Assembly: GCF_008370255.1 (NCBI RefSeq)
Contig: NZ_SEUI01000001.1
Location: forward strand, 702,183 to 766,182
Length of the DNA: 64,000 nucleotides
DNA from: Pseudoalteromonas sp. FUC4
GTDB taxonomy: Bacteria > Pseudomonadota > Gammaproteobacteria > Enterobacterales > Alteromonadaceae
Reading direction: 5' to 3'
The stretch's first letter is position 1. The number at the start of each line of letters is the position of its first letter. Positions 54,235 to 63,321 of the stretch are shown piece after piece. The notes below the pieces were generated by a model that saw nothing but the letters and a program-made list of their open reading frames with translations, did no database searches and was not told where the DNA came from. The translations under genes and the position numbers were made by a program.

Positions 54235-56352
54235 TTGCAATTTATCGCACTTACTTCTATCGGAATCGAAAATTTATTGGTTGATGAACTAACAGAACTT
54301 GGCGCAACTGTGTCTAAGCAAACTGTTGGTTCTGTTCGTTTTGAGGCTGACTCATTACTGGCGCAAAAGGTTTGTTTATCAAGTCGTTTTGCAACGCGTG
54401 TGCTTATGCTTATTGAAGAAAAAGAAGGCGTAGATGACAAGAATAGCCTGTACAATTTTGCGCGCTCGCAACCTTGGCAAGAGTGGTTTGGACCAACTCA
54501 AACATTCGCTGTCGACTTCAACGGTACCAATGACTCATTAAAAAACACACAATTTTCGGGCCTTGTAATAAAAGATGCGATTGTTGACTACTTTAATGAT
54601 TTATACGAGCAGCGTCCTAACGTTGACAAGCAAGATGCAAATGTGCGCGTTGTTGCACGATTAAATCGTTACGGCGTTTCTATGTATATTGACTATTCGG
54701 GCCCTCGTTTGTCAGAACGTGGTTACCGTCAAGGTCAAGGTAAAGCACCCATTAAAGAGCATTTAGCTGCTGCATTAATTAAACGAAGTGGTTGGCTTGA
54801 TAATGTAAAACAACCTTTATTCGATCCATGTTGTGGTGCGGGTACTATTTTAATCGAAGCGGCTGGCATGGCACGAAACGAAGCACCGGGATTATTTCGT
54901 GAAGGCTTTGCTTTTGAGCGTTTACCAAGTTTTAGAGCCGCTAAGTTTAAAGAACTTAAAGAAGAGTTACTTGGCAACATTACCGATCCTAAATTGTGGT
55001 TAATTGGCCACGATTACGATGAACAAGTTTTAAATAAAGCGATTGATAATGCCAAACGTGCTGAGCTTGATGATATTATTAAGTTTAAGCAAAGTGATGC
55101 AACTAAACTTACTGCTGTTGCAAAGTTACCGGGTGTTGTAATTTCAAACTTACCTTACGGTGAGCGTATTGGCTCTATGGCTGAGCTTGTTGACTTACAC
55201 CGTAATTTAGGTGTTGGCTTTAAAAAGCACTTTAATCATTGGAAACTTGCCTTACTAGGTATGGACGAGAGCTTATTTAAACTTTTAAAACTCGTGCGCC
55301 TTAAGCGTTATAAGTTTAAAAATGGCCCACTTGATGTTGAACTTAACTTATATCAATTAGATGATAAGCAAGTAAGTTTGACCACTGATGATAAAAAAGC
55401 ACTTAATTTTGAGGGCTCTACGTCATTCGCAAATAGATTGAAAAAGAATAAGCAAGGCTTAAAGAACTGGCTTAAACAAAATAAAGTAGACGCTTATCGT
55501 GTTTATGAAGCTGATATCCCTGAGTACAATGTTGCTGTAGATATTTATGGTGATTCTGCGGTTATTTTCGAATACGCAGCGCCTAAAGAAATAGACGAAC
55601 AAACATCAGAAAAACGCCTGCAAGACGTAATCAGCTTAACAGCTCAACAGCTAGAAATTTCGCCTGAAAACATTGCTGTAAAAGTACGTAAAAAGCAAAA
55701 GGGCGAAGATCAATATACAGCCATGGCAAAACAAAACCGGACTATGGTTGTTGAGGAGTTTGGTGCTAAGTTTAAAGTTAACTTATTTGACTACTTAGAC
55801 ACGGGCTTGTTTTTAGATCACCGTTTAATGCGCCGCTACATTCAAGAAAACGCTAAAGATAAGCGTTTTTTAAACTTATTCGCATACACAGGTACGGCCT
55901 CTGTACACGCAGCTCTTGGTGGCGCTAAAGCGATTACAACAGTTGATTTATCAAAGACCTATTTAAAATGGGGTCAAGATAACTTTGACTTAAATGGTAT
56001 TAGTAATACACGTTACCGCTTTGAACAAGCTGATTGTTTAAAATGGTTAGAGCATGCAACGGCGCAATACGATTTTATATTCTTAGATCCTCCAACGTTT
56101 TCAAATTCAAAACGTATGAAAGATGCATTTGATGTGCAGAGCGATCATATTAAATTATTAACCTGGGTTAAAAAGATTTTAAGCCCTTCAGGTACGTTGA
56201 TTTTCTCTAATAACAAACGTGGCTTTGTGATGGATGAAGTTGGCTTGATTGGTTTAGGTTTAAAAGCCGTTAATATTTCAGATAAAACATTATCACCCGA
56301 CTTTAAACGTAATAAAAAAATCCATAATAGCTGGCTAATTACGCATGGCTAA
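54235..56352 (+). CDS. rlmL: 23S rRNA methyltransferase RlmKL (m2G2445 and m7G2069)
   Basis: 705 residues, a fusion of two SAM-dependent methyltransferases. The N-terminal RlmL part has a THUMP domain (about 45-155), DPCCGAGTILIEAA and the NLPYGERIG catalytic motif for m2G2445. The C-terminal RlmK part has FLNLFAYTGTASVHAALGGA and FLDPPTFSNSKRM for m7G2069. The start is TTG at 54235 with AAGGG ahead; residues MQFIALTSIGIENLLVDEL match the family start. It overlaps the glutaredoxin-like gene by eight bases. Confidence 0.96.
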   Translation: MQFIALTSIGIENLLVDELTELGATVSKQTVGSVRFEADSLLAQKVCLSSRFATRVLMLIEEKEGVDDKNSLYNFARSQPWQEWFGPTQTFAVDFNGTNDSLKNTQFSGLVIKDAIVDYFNDLYEQRPNVDKQDANVRVVARLNRYGVSMYIDYSGPRLSERGYRQGQGKAPIKEHLAAALIKRSGWLDNVKQPLFDPCCGAGTILIEAAGMARNEAPGLFREGFAFERLPSFRAAKFKELKEELLGNITDPKLWLIGHDYDEQVLNKAIDNAKRAELDDIIKFKQSDATKLTAVAKLPGVVISNLPYGERIGSMAELVDLHRNLGVGFKKHFNHWKLALLGMDESLFKLLKLVRLKRYKFKNGPLDVELNLYQLDDKQVSLTTDDKKALNFEGSTSFANRLKKNKQGLKNWLKQNKVDAYRVYEADIPEYNVAVDIYGDSAVIFEYAAPKEIDEQTSEKRLQDVISLTAQQLEISPENIAVKVRKKQKGEDQYTAMAKQNRTMVVEEFGAKFKVNLFDYLDTGLFLDHRLMRRYIQENAKDKRFLNLFAYTGTASVHAALGGAKAITTVDLSKTYLKWGQDNFDLNGISNTRYRFEQADCLKWLEHATAQYDFIFLDPPTFSNSKRMKDAFDVQSDHIKLLTWVKKILSPSGTLIFSNNKRGFVMDEVGLIGLGLKAVNISDKTLSPDFKRNKKIHNSWLITHG

Positions 56353-56584
56353 ATGGGTTTTATATCACACTGACGGTTGCCACTTGTGCGAACAAGCTGA
56401 GCAACTTATCACTGAGGTACTTGGTGACTCGAGTGAATTATTACTAATCGATATTATGACTGATGAGCAGCTTATTGCTGAGTATCAAATTACTATTCCG
56501 GTATTAAAAAGTGAAAAAGGCGAGAAATTATTTTGGCCTTTTACTTTATACACTGTGCGCGAATTTTTAGCACAAGCAGAATAA
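56345..56584 (+). CDS. Glutaredoxin-like (DUF836) protein
   Basis: 79 residues with a thioredoxin-like fold. The YHTDGCHLCEQAEQLI motif has a CxxC redox pair (Cys12, Cys15), and YQITIPVLKSEKG carries the cis-proline. The family is widespread and usually called glutaredoxin-family or DUF836. Its partner is unknown. It overlaps rlmKL and precedes uup by 15 bases, so the three are co-transcribed. Confidence 0.88.
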   Translation: MAKWVLYHTDGCHLCEQAEQLITEVLGDSSELLLIDIMTDEQLIAEYQITIPVLKSEKGEKLFWPFTLYTVREFLAQAE

Positions 56585-56599
56585 GAGCAAATAAGAACT

Positions 56600-58513
56600 A
56601 TGGATTTAATTAGAATTTTAAAAGCACAACTTGCTTTTGGTACACATGCTTTGCTTAACAAAGCAGATGCCGTTATAGAAAGTGGCGAACGGGTGTGTGT
56701 TGTTGGTCGAAATGGTGCGGGTAAATCAACACTATTAAAAGTACTTGATGGACAAGTTGTTTTAGATGATGGTGAAATAAATCAGCTAGGTGGCATTCGA
56801 ATTTCTCGCTTAGAGCAAGATCCACCAAAAGGTGCAAGCGGAACTGTATTTGATTACGTTGCGCAGGGTATGCCGGAAATTGCTAACCTACTCATTGATT
56901 TTCATCATGTTAGCAACGAACTTCAAACACAATGTACTGATAAGTTATTAAATAAACTTGAACGCTTATCAAACCAACTTGAAGCCGCTGATGGTTGGCG
57001 CTTCGATAGCCGAATTCAATTAGTTTTGACACAATTAGAATTAACACCAGAGGCTAAACTTGAGTCTCTTTCTGGTGGCTGGTTACGTAAAGTAGCTCTT
57101 GCGCGTGCACTTGTAAGTGAGCCTGACTTATTATTACTAGATGAGCCAACAAACCATTTAGATATGGCAAGTGTAATGTGGCTTGAACAGTTTTTAAAAG
57201 AATTTAAAGGCGGCATTGTATTTATATCGCATGACCGTGCGTTTATTCGTGCTGTTGCCACGCGTATTTTAGATTTAGATCGCGGTAAACTTATTTCATA
57301 CCCAGGTGATTACGCGACTTATCTAGAGCAAAAAGCGCATGATTTAAAAGTAGAAGAAGCACAAAATGCATTGTTTGATAAGCGTTTAGCAGAAGAAGAA
57401 ACGTGGATTCGCCAGGGTGTTAAAGCGCGAAGAACGCGTAACGAAGGGCGTGTACGAGAGCTAAAGCAGCTTCGTAATGAGCGCAAGCAACGTGTTGATC
57501 AAGTTGGAAAAACTGACTTTAATATTGAAACAGCTGATCGCTCTGGTAAGTTAGTATTTGAAGCTAAGAACCTTTGCCATGCATTTAAAGATAAAGTTAT
57601 TGCTGATGATTTTTCAACACTTGTAATGCGTGGCGACAGAATCGGCCTAGTAGGCCCAAATGGTATTGGTAAAACAACATTATTAAAACTAATGTTTGGT
57701 GATTTAGAACCAGATAGTGGTATTACTAAGCAAGGTGTTAATTTAGAGTTTGCTTACTTTGACCAATACCGTGAAAAACTTGACGAAGAAGCAACTGTTC
57801 AAGATAACGTTGCCGAAGGTAAACAAGAAGTGATGATGGGCGGTCGTTCACGCCATGTTTTAGGTTACCTGCAAGACTTTTTATTCCCGCCAGCACGCGC
57901 TCGAACACCGGTTAAAGCACTCTCTGGTGGTGAAAAAAATAGACTGCTATTAGCTAAACTGTTTCTAAAACCATCTAATATACTTGTTCTCGATGAGCCA
58001 ACGAATGACTTGGATATTGAAACGTTAGAGTTACTCGAGGACATTATTAATCAATATCAAGGTACAGTGCTGATTGTAAGTCATGACCGAGAATTTATTG
58101 ATAATACATGTTCGAGTGTTTGGGCATTTGAAGGCAATGGTAAAGTAACAGATATAGTCGGTGGTTATAGCGACTATGAAGCCTATGTAAGTTACTTAGC
58201 TGAACAAGAAAAAAAAATTCAGCAACAACCAGTAAAAAAAGTTGAAAAAGTAGCCGCTCCAGCTGCAAAACCAGCAGCTAAAACAAATAAACTCTCTTAC
58301 AAATTAAAACTTGAATTAGAGCAACTACCGAATAAAATGGAAAAACTAGAAGCTGAAATAGAAGCTCAACAAGCTGTAGTTAGTGACTCAGATTTTTTTA
58401 AACAAGAAAGTGATGTAACAACTAAAGCATTGAACCATTTAGCACAACTTGAGTCTGACCTTGAAGCTGCCCTTGAGCGCTGGGAAGAACTTGAAGAATT
58501 ACAGAATCAGTAG
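56600..58513 (+). CDS. uup: ABC-F ATPase Uup
   Basis: 637 residues, soluble, with two ATPase domains: GRNGAGKSTLLKVLDG, LSGGWLRKVALARAL, LLLLDEPTNHLD; then GPNGIGKTTLLKL, LSGGEKNRLLLAKLF and LVLDEPTNDLDIETLE. The inter-domain linker (about 240-310) is highly charged. An Ala/Lys/Pro-rich hinge and a C-terminal coiled coil (about 560-637) distinguish Uup from EttA. Uup binds DNA and ribosomes and affects transposon excision and ribosome assembly in E. coli. It follows the glutaredoxin-like gene and precedes DUF3466 by 11 bases, an order common in the group. Confidence 0.96.
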   Translation: MDLIRILKAQLAFGTHALLNKADAVIESGERVCVVGRNGAGKSTLLKVLDGQVVLDDGEINQLGGIRISRLEQDPPKGASGTVFDYVAQGMPEIANLLIDFHHVSNELQTQCTDKLLNKLERLSNQLEAADGWRFDSRIQLVLTQLELTPEAKLESLSGGWLRKVALARALVSEPDLLLLDEPTNHLDMASVMWLEQFLKEFKGGIVFISHDRAFIRAVATRILDLDRGKLISYPGDYATYLEQKAHDLKVEEAQNALFDKRLAEEETWIRQGVKARRTRNEGRVRELKQLRNERKQRVDQVGKTDFNIETADRSGKLVFEAKNLCHAFKDKVIADDFSTLVMRGDRIGLVGPNGIGKTTLLKLMFGDLEPDSGITKQGVNLEFAYFDQYREKLDEEATVQDNVAEGKQEVMMGGRSRHVLGYLQDFLFPPARARTPVKALSGGEKNRLLLAKLFLKPSNILVLDEPTNDLDIETLELLEDIINQYQGTVLIVSHDREFIDNTCSSVWAFEGNGKVTDIVGGYSDYEAYVSYLAEQEKKIQQQPVKKVEKVAAPAAKPAAKTNKLSYKLKLELEQLPNKMEKLEAEIEAQQAVVSDSDFFKQESDVTTKALNHLAQLESDLEAALERWEELEELQNQ

Positions 58514-58524
58514 TAAGGACTAAA

Positions 58525-60270
58525 ATGAAATATAAATTACTCGCTGCTAGTATTTTAGCGACATTAAGCACTACAGCAACAAGTGCAACGTACCAGTTAA
58601 GTGAATTAGGGACTCTTGAAGACGCTAAATACTCTTATGTAACAGATGTAAGCGAAAGCGGGCATATCATTGGTTTCGCAAATGGTTTATACAGTTTACC
58701 TATTGATATCAGCTATATAGATTTTACTGAAAGTATTATTGAAAATAGCTATGATAATACAGAAGCTGCATTTGAATTAAGTGATAAAGAAATTACTTTT
58801 ACACTTGATGACATTGAAAATAATGATGCAGTGTTCACCAATGCTGATGCGCATACTTTTATGGTTAGTTTTTTATCTTCAATTCCTACAAATTTTGAAT
58901 ATCAGAAATTAAGTTCCTTAGTTGGCGTAAAATATAGTGACACACAAGTAATAGAGCAACCATTGTTCGATATAGCATCACTTGACTATGATGGGCTTAC
59001 TCGTTCAACATCGAATATATATAATGCAGTCAGTGAAGATGGTGTAACAGTCGGTTGGGGCAGTGCTCCTTACAATAAAGTATCTTTTACACCCGATGGC
59101 GATGATGAAGCAGAAACATGGTTTACTCATGAATTTATAGAGCGTGGGATTGTAATAAGCGCTGATGGCATGATCAAAGTTCCATTAGAACCAGAGTTTA
59201 ATGAATACGGCGGCACAAGTCGTGCTAACGATATTGTTAAAACAAACAGTGGATATACTGTTGTAGGCAATATGTCTACAAGTATCCCTGACGACAGACA
59301 AGATAATATTGATGATAACTGTGATAACGAAGACGAGCCAGCGTCAGTATGTATCAACTTATTAAATACTAATATTTCACGAGGTTTATTTAATAAACGT
59401 GCTGTTAAATGGGAACTTGACGAATCACTGAATGTTATTTCTGTTAAAGAGCTCGGTTTAGCGCTTACACCTGATGAAGGTGAAACTGAAGATGACGCTT
59501 TTGCAAGTACTGCTTTAGCAGTTAATAGTAATGGTATAATTGTAGGTTCATCGAATACGCGTTATTACAAAAATGACGATACGATCCTAACAATGCCAGT
59601 TTATTTTAAAGACGGTGCAGTTACAGATTTTATTGATCAAGAAGATGACTGGCAGGCTGGTAAATCAATTGCAATTAATGATAATGATGTAATTACAGGT
59701 TATGCAACTAAGCGTATTGAAGGTACGCTTCGTAACAAGTTCTTCTATCATGATATAGCAACCGGTAATACCGTTTTTCCAACCGACTACTTTTCAAGTT
59801 CAAGCTCTTACGGTAACGATATAAATAATCAAGGTTATATTGTTGGTGAAGGTGAAGTGGGGGTTTCTGATAATACACGTCGTAAAGAAGCATTTATTTA
59901 TAAAATTGGTGAAGATAAAATCACTAATTTAAACGATTTACTGCCTTGTTTTGATACCGATGGAGAAACTAATTACGCTTATACAATGGCCGAAGCCACA
60001 TCTATTAACGAAAATAATGAAATATTTGGTACTGCGACCAAGACAGTTGAAAAGCTAGATTCTTTAGGTGGTGTAGTAACTGATGTAAATGGCGAAATTG
60101 AATATGAGAGTATTGCAGTTGCAGTTAAACTAACGCCAATCGCAAATGGTGAAGTAGAAAACTGTGCTCCACCAGAGGCTGAAGTCTATGAGCGTAACTC
60201 TGCTAGCTTCCCTTGGTATACACTATTGTTATTGCCATTAGTTGGCTTAAGACGTGTATTTCGTTTTTAA
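58525..60270 (+). CDS. DUF3466 family surface or envelope protein
   Basis: 581 residues with a signal peptide (LLAASILATLSTTATSA) and mature start TYQLSELGTLEDAKYSYVTDVSESG, characteristic of DUF3466. Repeats such as AVSEDGVTVGWG, AVNSNGIIVGSS, AINDNDVITGYA and DINNQGYIVGEGE form HAF-like beta units. The protein is very acidic. It ends in a hydrophobic helix with a basic tail (PWYTLLLLPLVGLRRVFRF), resembling C-terminal sorting signals such as GlyGly-CTERM, although the glycine pair is absent. Function is unknown; surface exposure is likely. Confidence 0.85.
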   Translation: MKYKLLAASILATLSTTATSATYQLSELGTLEDAKYSYVTDVSESGHIIGFANGLYSLPIDISYIDFTESIIENSYDNTEAAFELSDKEITFTLDDIENNDAVFTNADAHTFMVSFLSSIPTNFEYQKLSSLVGVKYSDTQVIEQPLFDIASLDYDGLTRSTSNIYNAVSEDGVTVGWGSAPYNKVSFTPDGDDEAETWFTHEFIERGIVISADGMIKVPLEPEFNEYGGTSRANDIVKTNSGYTVVGNMSTSIPDDRQDNIDDNCDNEDEPASVCINLLNTNISRGLFNKRAVKWELDESLNVISVKELGLALTPDEGETEDDAFASTALAVNSNGIIVGSSNTRYYKNDDTILTMPVYFKDGAVTDFIDQEDDWQAGKSIAINDNDVITGYATKRIEGTLRNKFFYHDIATGNTVFPTDYFSSSSSYGNDINNQGYIVGEGEVGVSDNTRRKEAFIYKIGEDKITNLNDLLPCFDTDGETNYAYTMAEATSINENNEIFGTATKTVEKLDSLGGVVTDVNGEIEYESIAVAVKLTPIANGEVENCAPPEAEVYERNSASFPWYTLLLLPLVGLRRVFRF

Positions 60271-60273
60271 AGC

Positions 60274-60438
60274 TTATACCAATCTACATAAATCTTTGAT
60301 CAATTTAACGAATTAAATTGCACTATGACGTCGTTAAAAATTTTTTATTTAGAACAACTAGATATAAAAATTTTTGCCTAGTTCTAGCGTAATTTTCTTA
60401 ACGTTAAATAGACCCCATGTATAATAAGATTGGTATTA
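60274..60438. repeat. MITE-like intergenic repeat element
   Basis: About 165 bases bounded by an inverted repeat: TACCAATCT at 60277-60285 and AGATTGGTA at 60427-60435, each flanked by TTA/TAA-type ends. The inside is AT-rich with potential to fold (AACAACTAG... CTAGTTCTAG). It includes a ACGAATTAAATTGCACTATG stretch that I recall from dispersed intergenic repeats in Alteromonadales. It contains no reading frame. I see only this copy in the window. Confidence 0.65.
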
Positions 60439-60451
60439 CTAATATTGATTA

Positions 60452-60483
60452 AAAAAACCAACTTAATAAAGTTGGTTTTTTTT
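60452..60483. terminator. Bidirectional terminator between DUF3466 and DUF2062
   Basis: Arms AAAAAACCAAC and GTTGGTTTTTT with an eight-base loop and T-runs on both strands, serving the convergent genes either side. Confidence 0.88.
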
Positions 60484-60510
60484 CGTCTATAATACTTTAC
60501 AAGATTACTG

Positions 60511-61014
60511 TTAATTACGTGCTAACCATGCTTTTTTAACGGAACGACGCCAAATAATATCAATACCAAAATAGCCGATAATTGATGCAATTGAAGCACA
60601 CACTAATGAGCCAAGTAAAAATGCGGGGCCAATAGTTTCTATGCTTTCTAAAAACCAAGACCAACTTGCTTCAAATACAAAATGCTGTTCGGGTTGATTA
60701 AGTATTAGCGTACCCACTAAATACGAGCCATAAAAAATAGGTGGCATAGTTAAAGGATTTGTAAGCCATACTAAAGCAACTGAAATAGGTAAGTTAACTC
60801 TAAAAATAATAGCGCCTGCTGCGGCTAAAACCATTTGAAAAGGAACAGGGATGAAAGCAAAGAATAACCCGACTGCAAATGCACCTCGAGCAGAACGTCT
60901 ATTTAAATGCCAAAGATTTGCATCTTGTAAGAGGCGCCCAAATATTCTTAGTGATTTATGATGTCTAATTTTATTTGGATCAGGTAAAAATCTTTGGATC
61001 GTTTTTTTAGCCAT
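60511..61014 (-). CDS. DUF2062 membrane protein
   Basis: 167 residues. RRSARGAFAVGLFFAFIPVPFQMVLAAAGAIIFRVNLPISVALVWLTNPLTMPPIFYGSYLVG is the DUF2062 core, with three membrane helices and conserved prolines. The N-terminus is basic. The function is unknown; the family is often near comEC, msbA or exopolysaccharide genes. Its start overlaps the divergent comEC start by 21 bases. Confidence 0.9.
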   Translation of the reverse strand: MAKKTIQRFLPDPNKIRHHKSLRIFGRLLQDANLWHLNRRSARGAFAVGLFFAFIPVPFQMVLAAAGAIIFRVNLPISVALVWLTNPLTMPPIFYGSYLVGTLILNQPEQHFVFEASWSWFLESIETIGPAFLLGSLVCASIASIIGYFGIDIIWRRSVKKAWLARN

Positions 61015-63261
61015 TTAAAGCAACCATTTACATCAGTGTGGATAAGTCTTGGGTTTGTAATTGGTTCTATAGCAACCGTATTATATTATCAAACTCTCGA
61101 ATTTACAGTATTCACAATTTTAATTGTAATAATGAGCGCTTATTTTAAGCCGTTTTCAAACGTATTGTTAGGCTTTATTTGCGCATTTTGCTTTGTCGGA
61201 CTGCATTTTTATCTATTTTATAGTTTTGAAATACCAAAACCGAACGAAAAGTATGCACTAGAATCGACTTTGGTAATTGAAGAAGTTATTTCTAGCAAAA
61301 AACCTCAGTATATAAAAGTTAAAATAGTCGCATTACAAGGGAGGCATTTTTCAAACTTTAGAGCACCTAAGGCAATGCTCAGCATTAATTCAGTGCAGCC
61401 TTTAACAGTCGGTGATAAATTTTCTGCTTTAATTCATTTAAAACATTTTCGTAGTAATAAAAATTTTAATGTATTTGATAATGAACGTTATGCTTTTATA
61501 AATAGGATATTATTTAAAGGCAAAGTGCTTAATAAAAACCTTGATATTATAAATGGCGACGACCAAAGTATCATTTCAGATTATCGACACTTCCTTAAAA
61601 ACACCTATGCGGATACAGAATTACAGTGGCTCTATTACGCATTGCTCAGTGGTGATAAGTCCTTGATGAGCTATACAGATAAGCAATTAATGCAGTCTCT
61701 GGGGTTAAGCCACTTACTCGCTATTTCAGGGTTACATATTGGCTTAATTTTTAGTTTTGGTTATCTATTTACTCGATTCATAGTTTCAAAAATTAATTTA
61801 TCAATTGAGCAATCATCTAACCTTACTCTTTATTACAGCCTATTCGGATTTCTAGCTGCCCTTGTTTATGTATACTTAAGTGAATTTATAGTATCGGCAA
61901 CGCGAGCGCTTATTATGCTCGGATGTTATCTATTACTTTATTTCCTGGCTAAGCAGCCATTGCGTTGGCGTAGTATTTTATTTGCCTTAGTTATTGTTCT
62001 TATTGTTAACCCATTTAATTTACTCAACCCAGGACTCTACTTTTCATTCTTAGCAGTCGCTATCATTTTTACAGTTATTAATAAATTCCCAATACTAAAT
62101 ACACGAGTAAAAAATAAAGTTATTGCACTGCTTGTAATGCAAATAGCGTTATTTATTGGCTTATTACCGCTTTCACTCTATTTTTTTAATGGCGTCAGTA
62201 TTGCGGGATTAATAATAAACTTAATAGCAATACCGCTGCTTTCAATCATTATTTTGCCATTTTTGATCGTTTTTACACTATTGAGTATGCTTTTAGATAT
62301 AGGCATTTTAATAAACCTGTTTGATACTGGCTTATATGCGCTATTTAAATTACTTAACGAAATCCCTGAATCGTTAAGGTGGATAACAACAGGGAGAGTT
62401 GAGCCAATATCTGTCGTTTTTACTTATATTATTATGTTGATGATTTATTTCCTTCCTTATAAATGGCTCGCTTTTATTCCAGTAATAACGCTTTTATTAG
62501 ATTATTGGTTAACAGAAAAGCCAAAGTGGCAACTTCATGTATTTGACGTAGGTCATGGACTCATGGTGTTAATCGAGAAGGATAATCAAGCACTTATATA
62601 TGACTTTGGCCCCAGTTATTTTAATCGTTTTAGCCGCACGCGAAGTATCTTATTACCTTATTTAAAAGCAAATAATTTAACAGTAAAAACAGCAATTTTA
62701 AGCCATGAAGATAATGATCATGCTGGAGGATTACAGCATTTTATTGATACTGGATTAGAACAAACATTAAAGTATTTCCATCCTAAAAACACCCAAGATG
62801 TATGTGAAGTCATAAACATTGATTTTGCTGGATTAAAAGTACAAAGCTTTACTACAAAAGGGTATGGAAATGAAAATGATGATTCATGCGTTGTTAGGGT
62901 ATCAGATAATACTCATAGCGTGTTACTTACGGGTGATATTTCAAAAGAGCGTGAAGCATCGTTATTAGTTAATAATAAATCATTGAAAAGTTCTGTAATG
63001 CTAAGCCCGCATCATGGCAGCGATACATCCTCAAGTGTTAATTTTATAAACAACGTAGCTCCCCAAGTAGTCATTCACTCAAGTGCTTATAAAGGACAGT
63101 GGGAATTCCCCAAGCCTCTTGTCGTCGAACGTTATAACCAAATAAACGCTCAGCAATTTACGACAGGCGTTGAAGGGCAAATTAGTATTAAATTTTATGC
63201 AAAGAATTTGGTTATAGAAACAGCAAGAGGGCAGGAAAGTTACTGGTTTATCAAAGATTGA
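60994..63261 (+). CDS. comEC: DNA uptake channel protein ComEC/Rec2
   Basis: 755 residues. The N-terminal part has membrane helices and an OB-like region; the competence domain (about 200-480) has SGLHIGLIFSFGYLF and about eight helices. The C-terminal metallo-beta-lactamase-like domain has FDVGHGLMVLIEKDNQALIYDFG and SHEDNDHAGG, LTGDI and SPHHGSDTSS. It is thought to carry single-stranded DNA through the inner membrane, with the last domain degrading the other strand. The start is taken as TTG at 60994 with AGG 12 bases ahead; a GTG at 61036 is possible. msbA follows as in E. coli. Confidence 0.93.
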   Translation: MDRFFSHLKQPFTSVWISLGFVIGSIATVLYYQTLEFTVFTILIVIMSAYFKPFSNVLLGFICAFCFVGLHFYLFYSFEIPKPNEKYALESTLVIEEVISSKKPQYIKVKIVALQGRHFSNFRAPKAMLSINSVQPLTVGDKFSALIHLKHFRSNKNFNVFDNERYAFINRILFKGKVLNKNLDIINGDDQSIISDYRHFLKNTYADTELQWLYYALLSGDKSLMSYTDKQLMQSLGLSHLLAISGLHIGLIFSFGYLFTRFIVSKINLSIEQSSNLTLYYSLFGFLAALVYVYLSEFIVSATRALIMLGCYLLLYFLAKQPLRWRSILFALVIVLIVNPFNLLNPGLYFSFLAVAIIFTVINKFPILNTRVKNKVIALLVMQIALFIGLLPLSLYFFNGVSIAGLIINLIAIPLLSIIILPFLIVFTLLSMLLDIGILINLFDTGLYALFKLLNEIPESLRWITTGRVEPISVVFTYIIMLMIYFLPYKWLAFIPVITLLLDYWLTEKPKWQLHVFDVGHGLMVLIEKDNQALIYDFGPSYFNRFSRTRSILLPYLKANNLTVKTAILSHEDNDHAGGLQHFIDTGLEQTLKYFHPKNTQDVCEVINIDFAGLKVQSFTTKGYGNENDDSCVVRVSDNTHSVLLTGDISKEREASLLVNNKSLKSSVMLSPHHGSDTSSSVNFINNVAPQVVIHSSAYKGQWEFPKPLVVERYNQINAQQFTTGVEGQISIKFYAKNLVIETARGQESYWFIKD

Positions 63262-63321
63262 CGTTTAGTTTTATCTCATCGGAGGATACAATACAGATTG
63301 TTACTGTATTTAGAGAGTGTT

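Noticed and set aside
60290..60305. FNR-like TTGATCAA inside the repeat element
   Set aside because: The spacing between half-sites is wrong and it is part of the repeat.
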